DNA of 42,510 bases, taken from positions 1 through 42,510 of the forward strand of contig MHBL01000242.1 in assembly GCA_001803235.1 (NCBI GenBank), given 5' to 3'. Source of the DNA: Lentisphaerae bacterium RIFOXYA12_64_32 (GTDB lineage Bacteria > Verrucomicrobiota > Lentisphaeria > Oligosphaerales > YB12-FULL-65-16). The position numbers were made by a program, and so were the translations under genes. The notes beneath the pieces are model-generated. The model searched no databases and was not told where the DNA came from. It saw only the letters and a program-made list of their open reading frames with translations. Numbering within the stretch: position 1 is the stretch's first letter; each line of letters begins with the position of its first letter. Positions 26,363-37,361 of the stretch are shown one piece after another.

Positions 26363-29002
26363 ATGAGTATGGACCAGGACCACAGACCCGATCCCGACAC
26401 GCTTCTGGCGGCGATTCAGAAGGAATCGACGCAGCGCGCGCGTGGTCGGTTGAAGGTGTTCCTCGGCATGGCCGCCGGCGTGGGCAAGACCTATGCCATG
26501 CTCGAAGCCGCGCAGAAGCAGCGCGCCGAGGGCCGCGACGTGGTCATCGGCTACGTCGAGACGCACGGCCGCACCGAGACGGACGCGCTGACCGTGGGCC
26601 TGCCGGGGCTCCCCCGCCTGCCGGTGGTGTACCGCGACATAACGTTGACCGAAATGGACCTTGACGCACTGCTGGCGCGGCGTCCGCAACTCGCGCTGGT
26701 CGACGAACTGGCGCACACCAATGCCCCCGGCTCACGACATCCCAAGCGGTACCAGGACGTCCAGGAACTCCTCGACGCTGGAATCGACGTTTGCACCACG
26801 CTCAACGTCCAGCACGTCGCCAGCCGTGCCGATACGGTGCGGGAGATCTCGGGGGCAACCATCCACGAGACCGTACCCGACAGCATGCTGGACGCCGCGG
26901 AGATCGAGCTGGTCGACCTGTCGCCCGAAGACCTGCTCAAGCGGCTCGACGAGGGCAAGGTCTACATCCCTGAGCGCGCTGACGTCGCCGCGCAAAACTT
27001 CTTCCGCGAGGGGAATCTGACCGCTTTGCGAGAAATGGCGCTGCGGGTGGCGGCCGAGCGGGTGGGGCAGGACGTTCGTGACTACATGCAGGCGCGGCAG
27101 ATCGCCGGCCCCTGGAAGACCGGGCACCGGCTCCTGGTCGCCGTGAGTCCCAGCCCGTTCTCCGAGCAGATGGTACGCTGGACCCGACGCCTGGCCGACA
27201 GCCTCGAGTGCACCTGGATCGCAGCGTATGTGGAAACCTCCCGAACCCTCTCCGAAGAGGAGCAGACGCGACTGACGCGCCACCTGTCCCTGGCCCGGGA
27301 ACTGGGCGCGGAAGTGCGCACCACCACGGATGACGATATCGTGCGCGGTCTGTTGCGGGTCGCACAGGCGCAGAACGTGACCCAGATCGTCGTGGGCAAG
27401 CCGGTGGACCACCCGGTACTGGGGTCGTTGCTCAGCGGCTCGTTGCTGCCGCGCCTGGTGCGCGAGAGCGGCAACATCGATGTGCACATCGTACGCGCTA
27501 CACCCACAACCGAGACCAGGCGCCCGCCGCTGTGGCGCTGGCCCGCGGAATCGGAGTGGCCACAGTACGCCTGGGTACTCGCGGCGGTCAGCGCCGTAAC
27601 CCTGGTGAACCTGCTGCTGTCACCGCTGGTTGGCCCGCGCAGCGTTGCCTTGATCTATCTGCTCGTCGTGGTGGGATTGGCCCTGCGACTGGGCCGCGGA
27701 CCGGTCTTCCTCGCGGCAACGTTGGGGGCACTGCTGTGGAACTTCATGTTCCTGCCGCCGCGATTCACGCTCTACATCCGCAGCTTCGAAGACGTGATGA
27801 TGTTCGCGATGTACTTCGTCGTGGCCCTGGCGATGGGGCAGTTGATCGCGCGCATTCGGGCCAAGGAGCGCATGGACCGGCGCCGCGAGGAACGTGCCAC
27901 GGCGCTGTACCTGCTCACGCTCGAACTGGGCGACGCCTCGACCTGGGAGCAGATCGAGCGGGCGGTGGTGGGAAATGTGGAACGGGTGTTCAACGCCAAG
28001 GCCACGCTGCTGTCGGCGGACGCGGCCGGCGTACTGCGGGGTGCGCTGGAGGAAAAGGAACTCAGCACCGCCCAATGGGCATTCGGACACGGCACACTTG
28101 CCGGGCGTTTCACCGACACGCTGCCCATGGCTGAAGCAATGTACGTGCCGCTGCGCACCACGGGCGCCGTCCTGGGCATCCTGCGTCTGGACTGGCAGCA
28201 GTCCACCCCGCCCACGCTCGAACAGCGCAACCTGCTGGATGCCTTCGTCCGACACATCGCGTTGGTGCTCGACCGGCAGCGGTTGCATGAGGCCGAGGCT
28301 ACCGCTCGCATCCTCGCACATTCGGAGCAGTTAGCCCAGACGCTGCTCAACTCGGTTTCGCACGAGCTGCACACGCCCATCGCCGCCATTCAGAGCGCCG
28401 CCAGTGCCCTGCAAGAGGCCCAGACCACGACGGCGCAACGGGCCTTGGCTGGCGAGATCGCGCAGGCAACGGACCGGCTGAACCGCCTCGTGGGCAACAT
28501 CCTCGATATGACACGACTCGAGTCCGGGCACGTGAGCCCGAAACTCGACTGGTGCGATGTGACTGACCTGATCCACGTCGCGCTGAAGCGCGTCGCGAAA
28601 GACTTGGAGGTACACACGGTAGACGTCGCCGCACCACCGGGCCTGCCGTTGGTGAAGATGGACTTCCGGCTAATGGAGCAGGCGCTAGTGAACCTACTCT
28701 TGAACGCAGGCACACACACGCCGCCAGGCACACCCGTACAGATCGGCGCCGCCGCGCAGGAAAATGAACTCGTGCTGACAGTTGCCGACCGCGGCCGAGG
28801 GTTGCCGGCCGAGGCCCTACCCCGTATATTCGACAAGCTCTACCGTGCGCCAGGTACGCCGGCGGGCGGGACAGGACTGGGGCTGTCCATCGTCAAGGGA
28901 TTCGTCGAGGCGCAAGGCGGGAGCGTCAGGGTCGCAAATCGCGTCGGGGGCGGCGCCGCCTTCACGATCACCATGCCCCTCGGGGACCCGCCCGAATCAT
29001 GA
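26363..29002 (+). CDS. kdpD: Sensor histidine kinase KdpD
   Basis: 879 residues. Order of domains: KdpD N-terminal ATP-binding domain with Walker A GMAAGVGKT (about 35-43) and DELAHTNAPGSRHPKRYQDV; a universal-stress-protein-like domain (about 250-370); four DUF4118 membrane spans (about 395-495); GAF (about 510-640); HisKA with the phospho-acceptor in SVSHELHTP (His667); and HATPase with DRGRGLP and GTGLGLSIVKG. It senses low potassium or turgor and phosphorylates KdpE. A TTG at 26360 is also possible; no clear ribosome site is visible. It overlaps kdpE by ATGA. Confidence 0.96.
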   Translation: MSMDQDHRPDPDTLLAAIQKESTQRARGRLKVFLGMAAGVGKTYAMLEAAQKQRAEGRDVVIGYVETHGRTETDALTVGLPGLPRLPVVYRDITLTEMDLDALLARRPQLALVDELAHTNAPGSRHPKRYQDVQELLDAGIDVCTTLNVQHVASRADTVREISGATIHETVPDSMLDAAEIELVDLSPEDLLKRLDEGKVYIPERADVAAQNFFREGNLTALREMALRVAAERVGQDVRDYMQARQIAGPWKTGHRLLVAVSPSPFSEQMVRWTRRLADSLECTWIAAYVETSRTLSEEEQTRLTRHLSLARELGAEVRTTTDDDIVRGLLRVAQAQNVTQIVVGKPVDHPVLGSLLSGSLLPRLVRESGNIDVHIVRATPTTETRRPPLWRWPAESEWPQYAWVLAAVSAVTLVNLLLSPLVGPRSVALIYLLVVVGLALRLGRGPVFLAATLGALLWNFMFLPPRFTLYIRSFEDVMMFAMYFVVALAMGQLIARIRAKERMDRRREERATALYLLTLELGDASTWEQIERAVVGNVERVFNAKATLLSADAAGVLRGALEEKELSTAQWAFGHGTLAGRFTDTLPMAEAMYVPLRTTGAVLGILRLDWQQSTPPTLEQRNLLDAFVRHIALVLDRQRLHEAEATARILAHSEQLAQTLLNSVSHELHTPIAAIQSAASALQEAQTTTAQRALAGEIAQATDRLNRLVGNILDMTRLESGHVSPKLDWCDVTDLIHVALKRVAKDLEVHTVDVAAPPGLPLVKMDFRLMEQALVNLLLNAGTHTPPGTPVQIGAAAQENELVLTVADRGRGLPAEALPRIFDKLYRAPGTPAGGTGLGLSIVKGFVEAQGGSVRVANRVGGGAAFTITMPLGDPPES

Positions 29003-29700
29003 GCGACACAACCGCCAACATTCCGGTGGTGCTGGTTATCGACGACGAGGACCAGATTCGGCGTCTGCTGCGCATCACGCTCGAGGCCAACGGCTACCGC
29101 ATGCTGGAGGCCGCGAAGGGACAGGACGGCCTGGTCGAGGCCGCCTCACGCCGTCCAGACGTGATCATCCTCGATCTCGGGCTCCCGGATCTCGACGGGG
29201 TGACCGTACTCAAACGCCTGCGGGAGTGGAGCCGTGTGCCGATCGTCGTCCTCTCGGTGCGCGATCGCGACGAGGACAAGATCGTTGCCTTGGACAACGG
29301 CGCCGACGACTACGTAACCAAGCCGTTCAGCACCGGCGAACTCCTTGCCCGCCTGCGCGTCGCACTGCGGCATGCCCAACCGGCGTCCGAAACCGTCATC
29401 TTCCGGACCGGCGACCTTGAAGTCGATCTCTCGGCCCGACGTGTCACCGTCAAGGGACAGGAGGTGAGGTTGACGGCGACGGAGTATGCTCTGCTGCGCC
29501 TACTGGTACGGCATGCCGGCAAGGTGTTAACGCACCGGCAGATCCTGCGCGAGGTGTGGGGACCGACCTGCGTTGGGCGGACTCACTATCTCCGCGTCTA
29601 TATGGCGAACCTGCGGGAGAAACTTGAAGTGGTTCCTTCCGAGCCGGAGATCTTCATCACGGAACCCGGCGTGGGCTATCGCCTTATCCCCAAGGAGTAG
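28999..29700 (+). CDS. kdpE: Response regulator KdpE
   Basis: 233 residues, OmpR family. The receiver domain (1-120) has the acidic pair DDED, phospho-acceptor Asp59 in VIILDLGLPD and the conserved Lys in VTKPF. The C-terminal winged helix (about 135-230) includes VRLTATEYALLRLLVRHAGKV and the ending RTHYLRVYMANLREKLE typical of KdpE. It activates kdp transcription; the TTGAC boxes at 20929-20988 are candidate sites. The start overlaps the kdpD stop. Confidence 0.96.
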   Translation: MSDTTANIPVVLVIDDEDQIRRLLRITLEANGYRMLEAAKGQDGLVEAASRRPDVIILDLGLPDLDGVTVLKRLREWSRVPIVVLSVRDRDEDKIVALDNGADDYVTKPFSTGELLARLRVALRHAQPASETVIFRTGDLEVDLSARRVTVKGQEVRLTATEYALLRLLVRHAGKVLTHRQILREVWGPTCVGRTHYLRVYMANLREKLEVVPSEPEIFITEPGVGYRLIPKE

Positions 29701-29966
29701 GCGTCGACATCCCACGCGTCGTGGCGTCGCCGTGCCCTTCCATACGCAACCACCGTCAGGGGAAGGTGCGAGAGAGCCGATGATCAAGGGGGGCCCCAGG
29801 CCGCCGGGGCTGGGGCATTCCCCAAGTGCTACCAGACACCGAGACGGTCCCGCCACTTCCCGGAACACACCGAACAGAAGGTCGGTAGTACCGGGCTCCG
29901 CCGCCGGGTCGGGAGGCCCGGCGGTCACCATGCACGGGTCGGCAACCGCCAGGCAGGATTTCGCCA
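29701..29966. other. Gene-free gap after kdpE with a degenerate repeat trace
   Basis: No gene is visible. The 14 bases 29845-29858 (CGGTCCCGCCACTT) are the exact reverse complement of the start of the AGTGGC-family repeat at 9231, suggesting a decayed fourth copy. No clear terminator for the kdp operon is seen. Confidence 0.4.
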
Positions 29967-30008
29967 GCCCTCAACCTTCCACCATCCACCGTCCCTCGCA
30001 CCCCATGG
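29967..30008 (-). repeat. 7-mer array abutting the E1 stop codon
   Basis: Six heptamers in exact phase with the stop codon (complement of TCA, 30009-30011): GCCCTCA, ACCTTCC, ACCATCC, ACCGTCC, CTCGCAC, CCCATGG (plus strand). The three ACCnTCC units are unmistakable. Confidence 0.7.
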
Positions 30009-32471
<2,463 letters not shown>

Positions 32472-32487
32472 GGGGGACTCCTATGTG

Positions 32488-32535
32488 TTCGGTGGTTCCA
32501 AGGTTAAGAGGTTCAAGGTTTCAGGGGTTGGGGCT
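32488..32535 (-). repeat. 8-mer array upstream of the E1 gene
   Basis: Six octamers: TTCGGTGG, TTCCAAGG, TTAAGAGG, TTCAAGGT, TTCAGGGG, TTGGGGCT (plus strand). It ends 16 bases before the E1 start, leaving only the ribosome site between. Confidence 0.65.
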
Positions 32536-32540
32536 GGTAT

Positions 32541-32582
32541 GCTCTTCTTTCTTCCCTCAGCTTTCAGCCCTCAGCCCTTACT
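32541..32582 (-). repeat. 7-mer array abutting the lpd stop codon
   Basis: Six heptamers in exact phase with the stop (32583-32585): GCTCTTC, TTTCTTC, CCTCAGC, TTTCAGC, CCTCAGC, CCTTACT (plus strand). With the octamers at 32488-32535 it fills nearly the whole 111-base E3-E1 gap. Confidence 0.75.
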
Positions 32583-33929
32583 TCACACGTGCAAAATGGC
32601 TTCCTTGAGTGCTTCCGAGACGGTGGGGTGCGGGAAGACGATTTCGCGCACGTCATCGACGCGCAGTTCCAGTTCGACCATGGCCGCGGCCGTGGCGACG
32701 AACTCGCCGCAGGCGCCGCCGATCATGTGCACAGCCAGGACCTGGTTATACTTCTCGCCAACCATGACCTTCAGCGTGCCGCCGTGGCCCTCGTACTCGA
32801 CCATGAACCGGCCCGCGATCGCCATGGGCACGACCGCCTTGCGATACGCAATGCCCATCTCCTTAAGCTTGTCCTCGGTCGGGCCGACATTCGCCACTTC
32901 CGGGTGCGTGTAGATCACCGACGGTATGGCATCGAACCGCATCCGGTCCGGCTTGCCGAACATGTTGTTGACCGCCACGATACCTTCGCGGGTTGCGGAG
33001 TGCGCCAGCAGGCAGCGCCCGGTGACATCGCCGCAGGCCCAGACGCCGGGGACGTTGGTGCGCCCGAACTCGTCCGTCTTGATCCCGGTCCTGGCCGTGT
33101 CCACGCCCGCATCCTCAAGCCCCACGCCCTTGAGCACCGGCGCGCGCCCGGTCGAATTGAGGATGTACGTGCCCTCGACCGTCTGGTCCGCGCCCTTGTC
33201 ATCCTTGAACGTCAGCTTGCGCCCTTCCACCTTCGTGACTTTGCAGTTGAGGTGGAACACCACCCCCATCTTCTTCAGTTCGGTCATGAGACGCGCGGCG
33301 ATGTCCGAATCGATCACCGGCGCAATGCGCGGCAGCATTTCGACAATGGTCACCTTGGTGCCGAGTTCGGCGAAGAAGCAGGCAAACTCCAACCCGATCA
33401 CCCCGCCGCCGATGATCACCAGCGCCGCCGGAATCTCCTGCAGTTCCAGGATGGACGTCGAATCGAGCACCGACTCGGAGTTCAGCCCCGGAATCGGCGG
33501 CACGGCCGGGACCGACCCGGTCGCGATCAGGATGTTCTGGCCGTCGTACACCTTGTCGCCGGCCGCGACTTTCCCGCGCCCGGCCAGCTTGGCCTCCGCG
33601 GTAATGACTTCCACCCCGCTCTTCTTGAGCATGCCCCCGACGCCTTTGGTCAGGGTGCTGACGACCTTCCGCTTGCGCTCCTGGACCTTCTTCATGTCGA
33701 ACTTGGGCGCGCCAACCTCGACGCCGTACAAGCCGGCTTCCTTGCAGTCCAAGTAGGCACGGGCCGAACGCAACAGCGTTTTGGTCGGGATGCAACCGAC
33801 GTTAAGGCACGTGCCGCCGAGCGCCTTCTTCTCGAACAGCGCGACTTTCTTTCCGAGCTTCGCGGCATACGCCGCCGCCTCATACCCGCCCGGACCCGCT
33901 CCGATGACCATCAAGTCGTACATCGTCAA
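32583..33929 (-). CDS. lpdA: Dihydrolipoyl dehydrogenase (E3)
   Basis: 448 residues. The N-terminal FAD-binding GAGPGGYEAA, the redox disulfide in GGTCLNVGCIPTK (Cys41 and Cys46), the NAD-binding IIGGGVIGLEFA (about 175-186) and the C-terminal HPTVSEAL with the active-site His-Glu pair are all present. It reoxidises the dihydrolipoyl arm of E2 using NAD. GAGGAT lies before the ATG. It lies between E2 and E1 in the same orientation, so it probably serves this complex. Confidence 0.96.
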   Translation of the reverse strand: MTMYDLMVIGAGPGGYEAAAYAAKLGKKVALFEKKALGGTCLNVGCIPTKTLLRSARAYLDCKEAGLYGVEVGAPKFDMKKVQERKRKVVSTLTKGVGGMLKKSGVEVITAEAKLAGRGKVAAGDKVYDGQNILIATGSVPAVPPIPGLNSESVLDSTSILELQEIPAALVIIGGGVIGLEFACFFAELGTKVTIVEMLPRIAPVIDSDIAARLMTELKKMGVVFHLNCKVTKVEGRKLTFKDDKGADQTVEGTYILNSTGRAPVLKGVGLEDAGVDTARTGIKTDEFGRTNVPGVWACGDVTGRCLLAHSATREGIVAVNNMFGKPDRMRFDAIPSVIYTHPEVANVGPTEDKLKEMGIAYRKAVVPMAIAGRFMVEYEGHGGTLKVMVGEKYNQVLAVHMIGGACGEFVATAAAMVELELRVDDVREIVFPHPTVSEALKEAILHV

Positions 33930-34034
33930 TCCTCACTCTCTTGTCGGTGTATCACGCCTCGTGTCTGCTTCGAGTCCACAATCAGGGTACGAACTCCGCG
34001 TTTCACGCACCTGCACACCTGTCGATGATGGGTT

Positions 34035-34058
34035 GCCCGCGAGGACGCGGGCGCTCCA
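34035..34058. repeat. 24-bp dispersed repeat, copy 2
   Basis: Identical to 9376-9399 over 24 bases (GCCCGCG-AGGA-CGCGGGC then GCTCCA). It lies in the E2-E3 gap. Confidence 0.7.
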
Positions 34059-34094
34059 GCCAAGCCGCACATCAACCCGTTCCGCGTCTCTCTT

Positions 34095-34146
34095 GCTCCG
34101 TGCTCCGTGCTCCGTGCTCCGTGCTCCGTGCTCCGTGCTCCGTGCT
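34095..34146 (-). repeat. 7-mer array abutting the E2 stop codon
   Basis: GCTCCGT repeated seven times plus GCT, ending at the base before the stop codon (complement of TCA, 34147-34149). The unit is the same as in the right part of the array at 6854-6926, 27 kb away. Confidence 0.92.
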
Positions 34147-35523
34147 TCACCGCGCCACGCAGTACATGTCGAAGTTCTCGATGATGTTCCGCAGCGTCTG
34201 CAGGAACCGCGCGCCCGGCGCACCGTCGATGATCTGGTGATTGATCGTCAACGACAGGTTGAGGTAGTCGACAAAGACCACCTCGTCACCACGCCGCACC
34301 GGTTTCAGTTCGCTGGCGCCCACACCCAGGATCGCGACCTGCGGCCAGTTCAGCACCGGCGTGAAGTTGCGCACGCCCATGGCGCCGATACTGGACACGG
34401 TGAAACTCCCCCCGTTCAACAGGTCCGGGTTGATCGTGCCCGCATTGGCCGCCGTCACGTATTCCTTGATCTTCCCCGCGACTTGGCGCAACGTCATGCT
34501 GTCGCTATTGAAGATCACCGGGACCATCAGCCCACGCGGCGTGTCGCACGCCACCGCCATGTGCACCGGCTTGTACTGGTGAACCTTGCCGTCGATGAAG
34601 GTCGCGTTGAGCGCGGGGTATTGTTTCAGCGCCAAAATCGTGGCATACACGACCATGTCGGTGATATTGATATCGCCGACGTCCATCTTCTTCTCCAGCC
34701 CGGCCTTGATGCGCTTGCGCAGGTTCAGAATGCAGGTCGCGTCAGCGTCGCTGAACAGCGTGAACTGCGCCGTCGTGGCCAGCGACTCGTGCATGCGCTG
34801 GGCAATGATCTTGCGGATGTTGCTCAACGGCTTGATCTCAACCTCGGCCGCAGGTGCAGCCGGCGCAGGCGCGTCGACCGGCTTCGCCGCCGCCGGTGCA
34901 GCCGCCTTGCCCATGTCGCCGCTCCGCACCATGCCGCCAATCCCCGTACCCGCCGCTGGTGTTGCCACGCCCGCGGCCGCCATCTGCGCCGCCACCGGCG
35001 ACAGGCGCGCCGACTGCTGATACGCCGCCGTCACGTCCTTCTCGATGATTCGGCCGCCTGCACCCGAGCCGGCAATTGCCCCCATCTGGAACGGGTGCTC
35101 AGCGACAAACCGCTTGGCGCGCGGACTCAAGGGCGCCGCCGGCCCCTCCGCCGCCACTGGCGCCGGAGTTGCCGCAGACGCAGCCGCCGCCACCGCCAAG
35201 GGCGCCGCGGCCGGCGTGGACGTCGTGGCGACCGGAGCCGCTGCCGCCACCGCACCGTCGGGCCGGAATGCATCCACACTCTCGCCAGGCTGACCGATGA
35301 CCGCGATGTTCTTCAGAACGGCGACCAAGTCCCCCTCGTTGAAAAACAGCTCCAGCACCTGCCCGCTCGCCGGGGCCTGCAATTCGAACGTCGCTTTGTC
35401 CGTCTCGATATCCGCCATTACTTCCCCCTCAGCCACCGTGTCGCCCTTCTTCTTGCGCCACGTGGTGATGACGCACTCCTCGACCGTGTTCCCCTGCTTC
35501 GGCATCTGAACGGGTGTTGCCAT
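34147..35523 (-). CDS. Dihydrolipoamide acyltransferase (E2)
   Basis: 458 residues. One lipoyl domain (about 1-76) has the lipoylated Lys43 in ETDKATFE. An Ala/Pro-rich flexible linker follows, then the peripheral subunit-binding domain (about 130-170, SPRAKRFVAEHPF ... GSGAGGRIIEKDV). A second Ala/Pro linker and the catalytic domain (about 225-458) end with the active-site HQIIDGAPGARFLQ. It transfers the acyl group from the lipoyl arm to CoA and forms the complex core. It is the first gene of E2-E3-E1 and lies 79 bases after a deoR-type gene on the same strand. Confidence 0.94.
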   Translation of the reverse strand: MATPVQMPKQGNTVEECVITTWRKKKGDTVAEGEVMADIETDKATFELQAPASGQVLELFFNEGDLVAVLKNIAVIGQPGESVDAFRPDGAVAAAAPVATTSTPAAAPLAVAAAASAATPAPVAAEGPAAPLSPRAKRFVAEHPFQMGAIAGSGAGGRIIEKDVTAAYQQSARLSPVAAQMAAAGVATPAAGTGIGGMVRSGDMGKAAAPAAAKPVDAPAPAAPAAEVEIKPLSNIRKIIAQRMHESLATTAQFTLFSDADATCILNLRKRIKAGLEKKMDVGDINITDMVVYATILALKQYPALNATFIDGKVHQYKPVHMAVACDTPRGLMVPVIFNSDSMTLRQVAGKIKEYVTAANAGTINPDLLNGGSFTVSSIGAMGVRNFTPVLNWPQVAILGVGASELKPVRRGDEVVFVDYLNLSLTINHQIIDGAPGARFLQTLRNIIENFDMYCVAR

Positions 35524-35586
35524 GTCAAATCTGCCTTTCTGTCTCTGATTCCATAGAGATTCAGCCCATGCCTGGTTAACGTCGCC

Positions 35587-35601
35587 ATCACCGCAACCGC
35601 C
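35587..35601 (-). promoter_or_regulatory. 15-bp box upstream of the dehydrogenase operon
   Basis: Reads GGCGGTTGCGGTGAT on the minus strand, 64 bases upstream of the E2 start and just after the deoR-type stop. It is identical to 36446-36460 in front of the regulator gene. Candidate operator of the DeoR-type protein. Confidence 0.4.
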
Positions 35602-35602
35602 G

Positions 35603-36379
35603 CTACTCGCCGGCCAAGATCACCCGAACCCCGAGACTGTCCACGTCTCGCAGCATCTGCTCGCTAATACGATTGGTCACCAGAACGTCGATATCACCAA
35701 TCGTGCCGCTGCGCGCAAACGACGGCACCCCCAGTTTGCTGCTGTCCACCAGCAAGACCACCTGGGTTGCGCGCTTGAGAATCTGCTCCTTGGTGAAGGC
35801 CTCGCTCGGGTCGGTCGTGGTCATCCCGTCGGGGATGCTGAACCCGATCGTGCCCATGAAGGCCTTGTCCACATTCAAGCTCTGAATCACGGGCGCCGTG
35901 AGCGGCCCGACCAAGGTGCGGCTGCGCGCCCGGAACTCGCCGCCCACCAGGATCAAACGGTGCCGTGAATTCATCAACTCCGCCGCAGCCATCATTGAAT
36001 TGGTCACCACCGTCAACCCTTGACGCCCCTCCAGCAACCGCGCCAGCGCCAGAACCGTACTGCCGCCGTCAAGGTAGACAACATCATGGTCATCCACCAA
36101 CTCCAAAGCCTTGAGGGCAATCCGGCGCTTGGCCTCGGTCTGCTGCTCTTCCTTGTCGGCAAACAGCGGCTCCTGGCGCGTCAGACCTTGAAACGCCGCG
36201 CCGCCGCGCACGCGCTGCAAGAGCTTGCGCTCGTGCATGCTCTGGAGATCACGCCGGACCGTCGCCTCCGAAACCGCCAGTGCCTCGCTCAGCCCGGCAA
36301 CCGTCATCACCCGTGACTGGCCCAGCAACTCGAGGATCTTCTGCTCGCGTTCCGCCGTGAGAAGCCGATGTTCCGCCAT
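35603..36379 (-). CDS. DeoR-family transcriptional regulator
   Basis: 258 residues from the ATG at 36379, where family similarity begins; the frame extends upstream without support. The N-terminal DeoR helix-turn-helix (about 5-58, ILELLGQSRVMTVAGLSEALAVSEATVRRDL) is followed by a sugar-phosphate-sensing domain with YLDGGSTVLALARLL, VVTNSMMAAAEL, LILVGGEFR and the Lys/Asp-rich ending segment LLVDSSKLG. Such proteins are usually repressors relieved by a phosphorylated sugar. The tandem position before E2-E3-E1 and the shared 15-bp box suggest it couples sugar status to 2-oxoacid oxidation (inference). Confidence 0.92.
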   Translation of the reverse strand: MAEHRLLTAEREQKILELLGQSRVMTVAGLSEALAVSEATVRRDLQSMHERKLLQRVRGGAAFQGLTRQEPLFADKEEQQTEAKRRIALKALELVDDHDVVYLDGGSTVLALARLLEGRQGLTVVTNSMMAAAELMNSRHRLILVGGEFRARSRTLVGPLTAPVIQSLNVDKAFMGTIGFSIPDGMTTTDPSEAFTKEQILKRATQVVLLVDSSKLGVPSFARSGTIGDIDVLVTNRISEQMLRDVDSLGVRVILAGE

Positions 36380-36430
36380 ACGTCGAACCCGATCCTTTAT
36401 CGTGTCAAGTTCAATCACACTGTACCCCTG

Positions 36431-36488
36431 TTTTGCGCGAAAGCAATCACCGCAACCGCCATTTTTGCTCATTGTTGCGCGTTTTTGC
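36431..36488 (-). promoter_or_regulatory. Shared 15-bp box and TTTTGC repeats upstream of the deoR-type gene
   Basis: The box at 36446-36460 is an exact copy of 35587-35601. It is flanked by three TTTTGC words (plus strand) at 36431, 36463 and 36483, 32 and 20 bases apart, close to whole helical turns. An autoregulatory region is the simplest reading. Confidence 0.4.
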
Positions 36489-36671
36489 TGAATGCGCGCT
36501 TTGAGAGCGACTGGATTCTGCGGCTCACACACTCGCGGAGCGGCAACAGTGTCTGGTTCCCCCTGGGTTCGCGGGCCGGTTCGGGAGCCGGCCACCTCTG
36601 AACCGTACTTTACTCGAACTCGCGGTCGAAGTTTCGGTGTAAGCCGCATCTTGCGCTGCGCCGATTCGGTC

Positions 36672-36689
36672 GCATATTGAGCATATTGA
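36672..36689. repeat. Perfect 9-bp tandem repeat in the deoR-36794 intergenic region
   Basis: GCATATTGA occurs twice in a row. The stretch is unusually AT-rich for this DNA and lies about 105 bases before the small secreted protein gene. It could be an operator or part of a promoter. Nothing else is seen in 36489-36793. Confidence 0.4.
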
Positions 36690-36793
36690 CGTCCATTTCG
36701 GTTTGCAGCGTCCCCTGGCCCTGCAGGTCAGCACGGGACCGATGAGTTCTGACGGGTCCAGGAAACAGTTTGGTCAGCAGGAGGGCAAAAAGC

Positions 36794-37240
36794 GTGAGAA
36801 CATCGTCGATCGTGCGGTGGGTGAGCGCGGTAGTTGTTTCGGCGTCATTGATCTTCGCAACGGACGCTTTCGCCAAAGAGAAGAAAGGCCACAAGGGGGA
36901 AGGCGAAAAGGGCGCCAAAGACGAGAAGGCCAAGACGGAAGAACTTGTGACGGTGACCGGCAAGCTGGCCGTCACCGGAAAAGGCGGCCGGCTCACCGCC
37001 GAGTTGCAGACTGAAGACGGCAGCAAGTACAACCTGTTGATGGGCAAGGACACTCCTGCCCTGACGGCCGACATGGACGGCAAGACCGCCACAGTCCTGG
37101 GTAGGATTACCGGCAACAAGAACGCACTCGTCAAGAAGTTGGCCGTGAAGCAACTCGGCCTGAACGATGACGCAGCCGCTCCCGGCGACGGAGGCGGGGA
37201 CAAACCCGCTGAAGGGGGCGCCGTCAACAAGGCGCTCTGA
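36794..37240 (+). CDS. Small secreted Lys-rich protein of unknown function
   Basis: 148 residues from a GTG start at 36794, chosen because AGGAGGG (36779-36785) lies 8 bases upstream; a longer TTG-initiated frame would put that site inside the gene. The signal peptide (VRWVSAVVVSASLIFATDAFA) is followed by a Lys/Glu/Gly-rich stretch (KEKKGHKGEGEKGAKDEKAK). A beta-rich core follows (about 52-125, TGKLAV..GRLTAELQTEDGSKYNLLMG..ATVLGRITG), compatible with a small OB-like barrel, and then a Gly/Asp/Ala-rich tail. I do not recognise the family. Likely periplasmic or surface-exposed. Confidence 0.65.
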   Translation: MRTSSIVRWVSAVVVSASLIFATDAFAKEKKGHKGEGEKGAKDEKAKTEELVTVTGKLAVTGKGGRLTAELQTEDGSKYNLLMGKDTPALTADMDGKTATVLGRITGNKNALVKKLAVKQLGLNDDAAAPGDGGGDKPAEGGAVNKAL

Positions 37241-37290
37241 TCCATCGCGCGACCGGGTCGCGGTCTCTGCCGACACACGCCGGGGTGTGT

Positions 37291-37361
37291 ACCCACACAC
37301 CCACACACCCACACACCCACACACCCACACACCCACACACCCACACACCCACACACCTCAG
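37291..37361 (-). repeat. 8-mer array abutting the HD gene stop codon
   Basis: About eight copies of ACACACCC (any register) run from 37291 to 37357, then CTCAG, then the stop codon (37362-37364). On the coding strand the octamer phase TGTGGGTG can be counted from the stop, the first unit being CTGAGGTG. Confidence 0.88.

Noticed and set aside
37291..37361. Possible CRISPR array at the ACACACCC repeats
   Set aside because: Repeat unit is 8 bases with no unique spacers and no cas genes nearby; it is a simple tandem array.
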